This document shows, piece after piece, positions 32,948-40,777 of a DNA stretch of 64,000 bases; the first letter of the stretch is position 1, and every line of letters starts with the position of its first letter. The stretch spans positions 1-64,000 of the forward strand of contig DAISVU010000005.1 in the NCBI GenBank assembly GCA_036839975.1, given 5' to 3'. Under the pieces are notes generated by a model. The model saw only the letters and a program-made list of their open reading frames with translations. It was not told where the DNA came from and made no database searches. Origin of the DNA: RGIG7111 sp036839975 (lineage in GTDB: Bacteria > Bacillota > Clostridia > Peptostreptococcales > Anaerovoracaceae). The translations under genes were made by a program, and so were the position numbers.

Positions 32948-35407
32948 ATGGGAACGATCAAAACAATTATAAAGAGAGACGGACGCAAGGTGGATTTTGA
33001 TATCGACAAGATAACCAACGCCATATTCAAAGCGGCCGAGGTCCTTGGCGGAACAGACAAAGACATGGCAAGATATCTTGCAAAGCAGGTGGAGATATAT
33101 CTGGATGAGATATGTCATAACGATACCCCGACGGTAGAACAGATACAGGATGCAGTGGAAAAGATCTTAATAGAAAACGGTCATGCCCGCACAGCGAAGG
33201 AATTCATACTGTACAGAGCGGAGCGTACACGGATAAGGGATATGAACACAAGGCTTATGAGAATATATTCCGACCTGACGTTTAAGGATGCAAAGGAAAA
33301 TGATATAAAACGTGAAAATGCAAACATCGACGGCGATACCGCTATGGGCACGATGCTTAAATACGGTTCGGAAGGGTCAAAGCAGTTCTATGAGATGTTT
33401 GTACTCAAGCCCGAGCATGCAAAAGCACATAGAGAAGGTGATATACATATTCACGATCTTGATTTCCTTACGCTTACGACCACCTGCTGCCAGATAGATA
33501 TTGAAAAGCTTTTCAAGAACGGCTTTTCAACCGGACACGGATTTTTGAGAGAACCAAACGATATACAGAGCTATTCAGCACTTGCTTGCATTGCAATACA
33601 ATCGAATCAGAACGATCAGCACGGCGGCCAGAGCATACCCGACTTTGATTACGGGATGGCAAATGGCGTAAAGAAGACGTACAAAAAATTATACTGGACA
33701 AATTTGGGGAAAATACTGAACATTCTCCACGATATAGATGACGGTGTTGAACAGGTAAAGGAATTCGGAAAAAAGATAGAAGAAGAGGAAGGCGTATGCC
33801 CTGTAATCGCAGATGATAACGGCTACAGAGATATCGAAAGAAAATATCTGAAGAAGCTTGTCAGGGAAAAGGAGATAGGCAAAATTCAGCAGAGAGCCAT
33901 GAAATATGCAAATCAGGAGGTGGACAGAGCGACATATCAGGCCATGGAGGCATTTGTACATAACCTCAATACTATGCATTCGAGAGCCGGCGCACAGATA
34001 CCTTTTTCATCGATAAACTACGGTACCGACACTTCTCCTGAAGGTCGTCTTGTCATCAAAAATATACTGCTGGCGACTGATGCGGGACTGGGGAATGGTG
34101 AGACTGCAATATTCCCGATAAATATATTCAAGATCAAGGAGGGCATCAACTATAATCCGGGCGAGCCTAACTACGACCTGTTTAAGCTCGCGTGTGAAGT
34201 TTCGGCTAAGAGGCTGTTTCCAAACTTCTCATTTATAGATGCGCCGTTTAATCTTCCTTTCTATAAGGAGGGCGACCCTAATACGGAGTGCGCATATATG
34301 GGATGCAGGACAAGAGTTATAGGTAATAAATATGATCCTTCAAGACAAGTTGTCGGCGGCAGAGGGAACCTGAGCTTCACGTCGATCAACTTGCCGCGCA
34401 TAGCTGTAATGGCAAACGGAAATATAGATTTCTTCTTTGAAGAGCTTGACAGAAAACTCGATCTGTGCCTGGGCCAGCTGATGGAAAGATATAAGATACA
34501 GGCAAAGAAGAGAGTCAAGAATTATCCGTTCCTTATGGGACAGGGGATATGGTTGGATTCTGACAAGCTTAAACCGAATGATGAGGTCGGGGAGGTACTC
34601 AAGCACGGCACCCTTTCGGTGGGCTTCATAGGACTGGCTGAATGCCTGAAAGCTCTTATAGGTGTTCATCACGGAGAATCGAAGGAGGCGCAAAATCTCG
34701 GTCTTGAGATAATAGGCTTTATGAGGAAACGGATGGATGAACAGACTGCGAAGACAGGCTTCAACTACACGCTTCTGGCAACTCCCGCGGAAGGCCTTTC
34801 TGGGAGATTTGTAAAGATCGACAGAGAGAGATTCGGTACGATTGAGGGGGTGACCGATAGAGAATACTATACGAACTCATTTCATATTCCTGTATACTAC
34901 AATATATCTGCCTTCGACAAGATCAAGCTTGAAGCGCCTTATCACAACCTTACTAACGCAGGTCACATAACGTATGTTGAGCTAGACGGCGATCCGCTGA
35001 AAAATCTTGATGCATTTGAAAAGATCATAAGGTGCATGAAGGAGAGCGGAGTCGGATACGGCTCGGTAAACCATCCTGTTGACAGGGATCCGGTGTGCGG
35101 GTATACAGGAATAATAGACAATGAATGCCCTTGCTGCGGCAGGACAGAGGAATCAGATGATGAAGGATTTGAAAGAATACGCAGGATTACGGGATATCTT
35201 GTCGGTACTGTGGACCGATTCAATAATGCAAAGAGGTCTGAAGTTGGAGACAGAGTCAGACACAATCTCGGATCCGAGATCTTCGGCGCGGATGAGGTGA
35301 GAAATATTGAGCCCGCAGCAGCAACGAAGAGAATAAAGGTGGATAAGTCCGATATCGAGAGAGAAAGGGCTGAAAATACTGAAGTGGAAGACATGGAGGC
35401 TGTATAA
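32948..35407 (+). CDS. nrdD: Anaerobic ribonucleoside-triphosphate reductase
   Basis: Class III enzyme reducing NTPs to dNTPs through a glycyl radical; works only without oxygen. The N-terminal ATP-cone (about 1-90) provides allosteric control. The glycyl-radical segment is RRITGYLVGTVDRFNNAKR, with the radical site predicted at Gly749. A Cys-rich Zn site (VCGYTGI and CPCCGR) precedes it. 819 aa from ATG 32948, chosen for the AAAGGAG at 32933; the upstream ATG 32906 lacks one. About 40 residues extend past the usual end. Its last bases overlap nrdG (TATAATG). Confidence 0.97.
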   Translation: MGTIKTIIKRDGRKVDFDIDKITNAIFKAAEVLGGTDKDMARYLAKQVEIYLDEICHNDTPTVEQIQDAVEKILIENGHARTAKEFILYRAERTRIRDMNTRLMRIYSDLTFKDAKENDIKRENANIDGDTAMGTMLKYGSEGSKQFYEMFVLKPEHAKAHREGDIHIHDLDFLTLTTTCCQIDIEKLFKNGFSTGHGFLREPNDIQSYSALACIAIQSNQNDQHGGQSIPDFDYGMANGVKKTYKKLYWTNLGKILNILHDIDDGVEQVKEFGKKIEEEEGVCPVIADDNGYRDIERKYLKKLVREKEIGKIQQRAMKYANQEVDRATYQAMEAFVHNLNTMHSRAGAQIPFSSINYGTDTSPEGRLVIKNILLATDAGLGNGETAIFPINIFKIKEGINYNPGEPNYDLFKLACEVSAKRLFPNFSFIDAPFNLPFYKEGDPNTECAYMGCRTRVIGNKYDPSRQVVGGRGNLSFTSINLPRIAVMANGNIDFFFEELDRKLDLCLGQLMERYKIQAKKRVKNYPFLMGQGIWLDSDKLKPNDEVGEVLKHGTLSVGFIGLAECLKALIGVHHGESKEAQNLGLEIIGFMRKRMDEQTAKTGFNYTLLATPAEGLSGRFVKIDRERFGTIEGVTDREYYTNSFHIPVYYNISAFDKIKLEAPYHNLTNAGHITYVELDGDPLKNLDAFEKIIRCMKESGVGYGSVNHPVDRDPVCGYTGIIDNECPCCGRTEESDDEGFERIRRITGYLVGTVDRFNNAKRSEVGDRVRHNLGSEIFGADEVRNIEPAAATKRIKVDKSDIERERAENTEVEDMEAV

Positions 35408-35931
35408 TGCCTGAAAAAGAAACGATCAGGCTCGCGGGAGTCGTAAGAGAATCGATAGTTGACGGACCGGGATTCCGCTTTACGATATTTTGTCAGGGAT
35501 GCCCGCATGACTGTCCGGGCTGCCATAATCCTGATACACACGATTTTGAAGGAGGTTATGACTGTCGATTCGATACACTTGTTGATGCTATAGATAAAGA
35601 TAAACTGCTGGACGGCGTGACGTTCAGCGGCGGTGAGCCTTTTTGCCAGACGGCAGCCGTTCTGAAACTCGCGCGCGAGATAAAAAAGCGCAACGGTCTG
35701 ACGATAGTCATATTTACAGGTTACACATATGAAGAACTTTTCGATATGGCGAGAGGCGATGCTGATGTGACGGAGCTTCTTTCCTTGACGGATCTTCTCA
35801 TAGACGGTCGATTTGTGCAGGAGGAACGCGACCTTACATTGAAGTTTCGCGGTAGCCGAAACCAGCGGATAATAGATATGGACAAGTCCCTCAATTCGGG
35901 CCGGCCGGTTTTGGCTGAGGAATATATGTAG
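35407..35931 (+). CDS. nrdG: Anaerobic ribonucleotide reductase activating protein
   Basis: Radical SAM activase that puts the glycyl radical on NrdD. The cluster motif is CPHDCPGC within FCQGCPHDCPGCHNP, followed by TFSGGEPFCQ for SAM binding. 174 aa, slightly longer than E. coli NrdG. Start overlaps the end of nrdD. Confidence 0.96.
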   Translation: MPEKETIRLAGVVRESIVDGPGFRFTIFCQGCPHDCPGCHNPDTHDFEGGYDCRFDTLVDAIDKDKLLDGVTFSGGEPFCQTAAVLKLAREIKKRNGLTIVIFTGYTYEELFDMARGDADVTELLSLTDLLIDGRFVQEERDLTLKFRGSRNQRIIDMDKSLNSGRPVLAEEYM

Positions 35932-35998
35932 AAAAATATCAACACCCTACCATTTGACCGTGCGGATTAGGGATAATGTAAATCTCTAAAAAATAAGG

Positions 35999-36036
35999 CG
36001 GCATAGTTTACAGAAATGTAGGCTATGCCGTCTTTC
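35999..36036. terminator. Terminator shared by nrdG and the recombinase remnant
   Basis: CGGCATAG (35999-36006) pairs with CTATGCCG (36023-36030), then TCTTTCCTT. It ends nrdG, and read on the minus strand it overlaps the stop of the recombinase fragment. Confidence 0.65.
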
Positions 36037-36280
36037 CTTGTTTTTTTGGGATATCAACTGCTCCGATAAAGTTCCGGTAGATCACAACTGTCTGCTTTTT
36101 TGTCCGTGTACCCGGGACTTTTTCAGGTTTCATTACCACGATTTTCTCCACAAAAGAACGGATAATCTCGGCGGTCAGTTCCGTGATGTCTGTGTACTTG
36201 CGCACCATTCCGATGAAGGTATCCACATTCAACTGGTCCTCTTTTGCGGCATCGATGAATCGGCATGGAGGTGCATTCAT
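36023..36280 (-). pseudogene. C-terminal remnant of a large serine recombinase (DUF4368 tail)
   Basis: The 85-codon frame contains LNVDTFIGMVRKYTDITEL, IIRSFVEKIVV and VVIYRNFIGAVDIP, the characteristic tail of large serine recombinases of Firmicutes conjugative or mobilisable elements. The catalytic resolvase domain, the recombinase domain and the zinc ribbon are all absent. The frame opens at MNAPPCRFID, which looks like a junction, and a stop lies just upstream. So it is the end of a lost integrase, and a sign that an element once inserted downstream of nrdG. Confidence 0.8.
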
Positions 36281-36494
36281 GGCTGTTAGCTATAAAAAAC
36301 TATTTCACTTATTGATAGATAAAGATATTTCTGTTGCCGACCTGCAGAAGCAAGCCGGTTATAGCGCGAACATATCCACTCGCCTTCGAAACAACAGCTA
36401 TGTTTCTCTGGAATCAATGGAGAAAATTTGCAGAGTCCTTGACTGCAAGTTGGACGATGTCGTGGAATTTGTACCGGGCGAAAAGGAAAGATAA
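36279..36494 (+). CDS. Small XRE-family helix-turn-helix regulator
   Basis: 71 aa, almost entirely a Cro/C1-type HTH: KKLFHLLIDKDISVADLQK, then AGYSANISTRLRNN as the recognition region, and MEKICRVLDCKLDDVVEF. ATG 36279 follows GGAGGTG. Such small regulators often accompany restriction-modification or mobile genes in Firmicutes, which fits the next two remnants. Its start overlaps the opposite-strand recombinase fragment. It looks intact. Confidence 0.8.
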   Translation: MAVSYKKLFHLLIDKDISVADLQKQAGYSANISTRLRNNSYVSLESMEKICRVLDCKLDDVVEFVPGEKER

Positions 36495-36497
36495 AAA

Positions 36498-37228
36498 GTG
36501 TCAGCAGTGCTGGCACAATTGAGCTGGGCAAATCATTTGCTTATTATGTCCGGCAGTAAAAGTGATGAAGAACGGGAATTTTATATGCGCTTTGCTGTCA
36601 AGGAGCGATACAGTTCTCGCCAGCTTGAGCGCCAGATGGACAGTGGTTACTATGAGCGCTATTTGCTTTCTAAAAGCAAATTACTGCCGGAGCCGCCTAA
36701 GTCACAGCAGAACCCGTTCCTTGATCAGTATGTGGTGGAATTTCTCGACCTGTCGGAAGCCTTCCATGAAAATGATTTCCGTAAGGCGCTGGTTAAGGGA
36801 ATGCGCGATTTCATTCTTGAATTGGGCAGGGACTTCACGTTTGTAGGCGAGGAATATCCGATACAGGTCGGTGGTGAGGATTATAGAATTGACCTGCTGT
36901 TCTCCCATCGGAGTCTGCATTGCCTTGTGGCAATGGAACTAAAGGTTGGAAAATTCAAACCGGAATATGTTTCTAAAATGGATTTCTATCTGGAGGGACT
37001 GGACAGACAGATAAAAAAGCCGGATGAGAATCCAAGCGTGGGATTACTCCTGTGTGCATCCAAAAATGACGAAGTAGTCGAGTATGCCATGAGCGTACGC
37101 TTTCCCCCATGATGGTGGCGCAGTACCAGCTTCAACTGCCGGACAAGGATGTTCTGCGGAAAAAACTGCAGGAGTTGTCCAGCTTACCGGAAATCGAAGA
37201 AATTACAGGAGGTGGCGAGGATGCCTAA
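36498..37228 (+). pseudogene. YhcG/DUF1016-type PDDEXK nuclease, truncated and frameshifted
   Basis: The frame begins inside the family's N-terminal domain (LAQLSWANHLLI, then EEREFYMRFAVKERYSSRQLE), so roughly the first 60-100 residues are missing. The PDDEXK region is present: FTFVGEEYPIQVGGEDYRID, then VAMELKVGKFKPE. The frame ends at 37112, but after a one-base loss near 37092 it continues as RTLSPMMVAQYQLQLPDK, the expected C-terminus, to TAA 37226-37228. These proteins are linked with restriction systems and defence islands. Probably inactive. Confidence 0.8.
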
Positions 37229-37390
37229 CCTATCGCAAATAAAGCGTCAGCGGATGCTGGATTCTCTAGCGCATATAAAAGAGGAACACAAACAAGGATG
37301 ACGATGCCATGCTCATCGCTCTCGGTGAAATCGAAAGTGAACTGAACGCCAAAAAGTACGGCCTCGTCTGGGAGAAGCATGAAGAAGCTG
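37221..37390 (+). pseudogene. N-terminal remnant of a type III DNA methyltransferase (Mod)
   Basis: MPNLSQIKRQRMLDSLAHIK, then after a two-base loss near 37285 DDDAMLIALGEIESELNAKK and YGLVWEKHEE. These match the opening of site-specific adenine methyltransferases of type III restriction systems as I remember them. Similarity stops near 37390, and neither the catalytic motifs nor a Res subunit are present. It overlaps the end of the YhcG remnant, the same gene order as in intact loci. Confidence 0.6.
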
Positions 37391-37564
37391 GGCTATTACA
37401 AAAGAGACATTCGAGTATTCTAACATTAGTATGTTCCTTTCCATTATCATCAATAGATGTTCTTACCTGACCAAAAAGCTTTACAAACCCTGATTGATCA
37501 ATTTCGAAGAAAAAATGGTTTATAATCACCTGAAACAATGTCAGATTGAAGCAAGAGGTATAAT

Positions 37565-38074
37565 ATGAATTTTATTCAATGGTGTAACGATAACAACGGA
37601 TTTCTAACTGCTATTTTTTCTCTCATCGGCATGATTCTCAGTGTTACTGCTATAGTTGTGTCTATTCGCACAGCAAGATTGTCTTACAAAAAGAGGATAT
37701 TGCTTGGCTCACCTATTTTGCTTGCTGCCGGCATTGTGCCGGGAGTCGGTGCCTAATCTTCATTACTGGGAATGGCAGCATCCGCAACCAATGTTGGCAA
37801 TAGGACAGTTAACCTCACATATCTCGGTTATACAGTAAAAAAAGATGGAAGATGAAATATGCTCTACCCATACAATCGTGAGTTTGACAGCAAAGCATCT
37901 CTTGCTCCTTCCGAAATGTCTGAGAACCAGTTTTATACTGATGAGTTAATAAAGTGCTTTTCTCAGGAAAATCGCGATATAAAACTCTTTGTGTTTGCAA
38001 GAGATACCGAGGGGAAAGAGTACAAACGAAAATCTGGTACCGTTGGTAAGTTGCTTGACAATTTATCAAAATAA
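37565..38074 (+). pseudogene. Small membrane protein gene with two in-frame stops
   Basis: One frame of 170 codons reads through TAA (37754-37756) and TGA (near 37850) without any shift. The first part has one membrane segment (FLTAIFSLIGMILSVTAIVV) and a basic stretch. The middle, LLGMAASATNVGNRTVNLTY, and the last part, from MLYPYNREFDSK to GTVGKLLDNLSK, look like genuine protein. Both stops are single-base changes from sense codons. I do not recognise the family. It most likely belongs to the decayed island. Confidence 0.6.
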
Positions 38075-38333
38075 GGAATTCTTTCCTGTTTTCCTGCTTG
38101 AAGACGTTCATATAACGTTTTTTGAATTATCCCTTATCCGCTCCGGCATTACGGTGGGGTGTTTTGCTTTTAAGTGCGCACTTATTAAGCGGCTGCCGGA
38201 TCTGATGCGTCTGTGAGAGAACACGAGGCTGAAAATAAACAGCACACGGAAACTGACAACTGACACATCTGTTGACAAATGCAAGTTGTTTGTGCTATGG
38301 TTATTCTGTTGCATCATGAAATGGGAGGCAGAT
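38075..38333 (+). promoter_or_regulatory. Promoter region of the GntR/RCK_C regulator and transporter
   Basis: TTGACA (38272-38277), 18 bases, TATGGT (38296-38301). Three TGACA repeats at 38254, 38261 and 38273 overlap or abut the -35 and could be operator half-sites. GGGAGG precedes ATG 38334. The first 170 bases hold no gene I can support. Confidence 0.55.
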
Positions 38334-38957
38334 ATGAAAAATTTACAAACATCATCTAAATGCCTGTGGGTGGCGCGAGATATAGCAGGTGGGATTGCAA
38401 AGGGTGAAATAAAGGAAGGAGAAGCTATTCCCGGGATGTCTATCATGGCATCCAGGTACGGTGTTTCTCCCGAAACTATTCGAAGGGCGATTTCTCTTTT
38501 GGCATATAGAGATGTAGTTGAGGTGAAGCCTCAGAGCAGAACCAGGGTTAAGTCTGTAGAGAGTGCAATTAAATATCTGAATTATGTGGACAGAGAAGAT
38601 GAGCTGAGAGATGCTTACCGCAATATCAGGGAAATTGCCAAGCAGTATAGAGATTTAAACACAAGGCTTATGGATGCTCTTGATTATTTTGTGGAAAGAA
38701 AAATAAGCCTGTCTCCTGTAAAGTCACCTTTTCCGAATTATGAGATACCGATTCCGGACGATTCGGATTTGTTGGGTGAAAGTATCGGCGGAATGAAATT
38801 CTGGAATAAAACAAGATGCACCATTGTAGGTGTAAAAAGACAGAATGAAACAATTATATCCCCGGGTCCCCGCCTGGTTTTTAAAAAAGGAGACATATTA
38901 GTGGTTATAGGCAGCGCAGAGTCTGTGGAAGATGCGGTGAAACTCATAAGAAAATAA
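38334..38957 (+). CDS. BusR-like GntR-family regulator with RCK_C domain
   Basis: 207 aa. Residues about 5-75 are a GntR winged helix (GEAIPGMSIMASRYGVSPET, then IRRAISLLAYRDVV). Residues about 80-120 are a helical, probably coiled-coil linker. Residues about 130-207 are an RCK_C (TrkA-C) domain: IGGMKFWNKTRCTIVGVKRQ and FKKGDILVVIGSAESVEDAV. This architecture is that of BusR, a repressor of glycine-betaine import that responds to cyclic di-AMP. The adjacent transporter operon fits that role. Ligand and target are inferred from architecture and context. Confidence 0.85.
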   Translation: MKNLQTSSKCLWVARDIAGGIAKGEIKEGEAIPGMSIMASRYGVSPETIRRAISLLAYRDVVEVKPQSRTRVKSVESAIKYLNYVDREDELRDAYRNIREIAKQYRDLNTRLMDALDYFVERKISLSPVKSPFPNYEIPIPDDSDLLGESIGGMKFWNKTRCTIVGVKRQNETIISPGPRLVFKKGDILVVIGSAESVEDAVKLIRK

Positions 38958-39023
38958 AGCAGATAATGTAATATAAAATACAAAACGGCATTTTATGCAT
39001 TGCTTGTGGGGAGGTGTAAGCAA

Positions 39024-40133
39024 ATGATTCAATTTGAAAACGTTAGAAAGGTGTATGGGAAAACAGTTGTTTTAAATGACTTGAGTTTTGAGATAGAGGA
39101 TGGTCAATTTGTTTGTCTTATCGGAAAATCAGGGTGTGGAAAAACAACTACCTTAAAAACCATAAATCAATTAATAAAGCCTGATGCGGGGCGTATATTG
39201 ATAGACGGTGAAGATATATCCACAAAGAATAAGGCAGAGTTCAGACGTCATATCGGTTATGTAATACAGCAGATCGGACTTTTTCCGAATATGACTGTAG
39301 CACAAAATATTTCCGTTGTACCTAAGCTTCTTAAGTATAACAAGGCGGAATGTGAGCGCATAGTCAAGGAAATGCTCGATTTGGTAAAAATGAATGAGTT
39401 TGCTGACAAATATCCTTCAGAACTTTCCGGGGGACAGCAGCAGAGGGTCGGTGTTCTGAGAGCTTTGGCCGCCAGTCCGCCGATAGTACTTATGGATGAA
39501 CCGTTCGGAGCTTTGGATCCCATGACCAGAGAAAGCTTGCAAAACGAAGTAAAGGATCTGCAGCAAAAATTGAAAAAGACAATAATATTTGTTACGCATG
39601 ATATGAATGAAGCTATTAAGCTTGCAGATGTAATTATATTCATGGATCAGGGCAATATTATACAGATGGCAAGTCCGGCTGAATTTTTGGCTAATCCGGC
39701 CAATGATTTAATCAGGGAGTTTATGGGCGAGCATGTGGAAGGGTATATGGTACCAACAAAAGTTGAAGATTATATGCGTACCAGCTTGGCGTTTGCGCAT
39801 AAGGGGGACGGTGTAAGAGAGTGTGCCGAGTTAATGGCTAGAAACAGCGTGGATTCTTTACTGGTAGTTGATGACAAAAACAGATTTGCCGGCACTGTCA
39901 CCATTAGAGATATCATGCATTGGGGTAAAGAGCTTACCAGCATCGAACCGATTATAAGGCAAACGGCCAGAACGGTTTTGCTCGGCAGTGATGCGAGGGA
40001 AAGCTTTGAATATTTATTGGAAACAAATGAAAACTATGTGGTGGTTTTGAATGATGACAGAAGTATAGCGGGAATCATAACAAAAACCAGTGTGGCCACA
40101 TCTGTTGCAGAAAATTTATGGGGAGGTGAATAA
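39024..40133 (+). CDS. Quaternary-amine ABC transporter, ATPase with CBS domains
   Basis: 369 aa. The ATPase half (1 to about 240) has Walker A GKSGCGKTT, signature LSGGQQQRVGVLRAL, Walker B IVLMDEPFGALDP and the H-loop FVTHDM. The tail (about 250-369) carries two CBS motifs, as in OpuCA/ProV-type subunits; CBS pairs sense ionic strength or nucleotides. ATG 39024 follows GGGGAGG; the longer frame starts at a TTG. The substrates of such systems include glycine betaine, carnitine, choline, and in some lineages ergothioneine. Confidence 0.93.
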   Translation: MIQFENVRKVYGKTVVLNDLSFEIEDGQFVCLIGKSGCGKTTTLKTINQLIKPDAGRILIDGEDISTKNKAEFRRHIGYVIQQIGLFPNMTVAQNISVVPKLLKYNKAECERIVKEMLDLVKMNEFADKYPSELSGGQQQRVGVLRALAASPPIVLMDEPFGALDPMTRESLQNEVKDLQQKLKKTIIFVTHDMNEAIKLADVIIFMDQGNIIQMASPAEFLANPANDLIREFMGEHVEGYMVPTKVEDYMRTSLAFAHKGDGVRECAELMARNSVDSLLVVDDKNRFAGTVTIRDIMHWGKELTSIEPIIRQTARTVLLGSDARESFEYLLETNENYVVVLNDDRSIAGIITKTSVATSVAENLWGGE

Positions 40134-40135
40134 GC

Positions 40136-40777
40136 ATGCAAACACTTATGGATACTTATGGGTCTATGTTGTTAGACGCAATAGGCACTCATATGCTCTA
40201 TGTAATCGTTTCAGTCGCCCTGGGATTTACCGTAGGGGTTCTTTTGGGAATTCTTCTTTCAAGAGTGCCTAAAATATCTGTGGCAATATTACCTCTTTTA
40301 TCAATTTTCCAGACTATTCCGGGGTTGGCTTTTATAGGTATATTGTTTCTTATTACAGGAATGAAACCGATAACGGTTATAATAGCATTGTCTGTTTACG
40401 TTGTATTCCCTGTGTTGAAGAATACATATGCGGGAATATTGGGTGTTGAAGAAAAGTATGTTGAGGCGGCAAAAGGGTGCGGAATGACATCATTTCAAAC
40501 TTTGATCAACGTAGAACTGCCTCTTGCATCTCCCTCTATTATTGCGGGTCTAAGAATGGCTGTTATATATACGGTCAGCTGGACCGTGCTTGCAGCCATG
40601 ATAGGTTTGGGAGGTCTGGGCGACTTTATTTATCAGGGAACGACCTCAAATAATAATACATTAATTCTGTTGGGCGCCATCCCGGCCGCTATAATTGCCA
40701 TTGTTCTGGGCATCATCATTGATGTGTTACAGAAAAAACTGACTCCTGCAGGAATAGGGGAGGTGAAAGACAAATGA
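40136..40777 (+). CDS. Quaternary-amine ABC transporter permease
   Basis: 213 aa with about six membrane segments and the BPD-transporter coupling loop EAAKGCGMTSFQTLINVELPLA, which contacts the ATPase. OpuCB/ProW type. It starts two bases after the ATPase stop, and its end overlaps the next gene by four bases. Confidence 0.93.
   Translation: MQTLMDTYGSMLLDAIGTHMLYVIVSVALGFTVGVLLGILLSRVPKISVAILPLLSIFQTIPGLAFIGILFLITGMKPITVIIALSVYVVFPVLKNTYAGILGVEEKYVEAAKGCGMTSFQTLINVELPLASPSIIAGLRMAVIYTVSWTVLAAMIGLGGLGDFIYQGTTSNNNTLILLGAIPAAIIAIVLGIIIDVLQKKLTPAGIGEVKDK

Noticed and set aside
36498..37112. Intact YhcG nuclease gene
   Set aside because: The N-terminal domain is cut and the expected C-terminus continues in another frame after a one-base loss.
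37266..37538. 90-codon frame on the minus strand in the decayed island
   Set aside because: Overlaps the Mod remnant, lacks a ribosome-binding site and shows no recognisable protein features.
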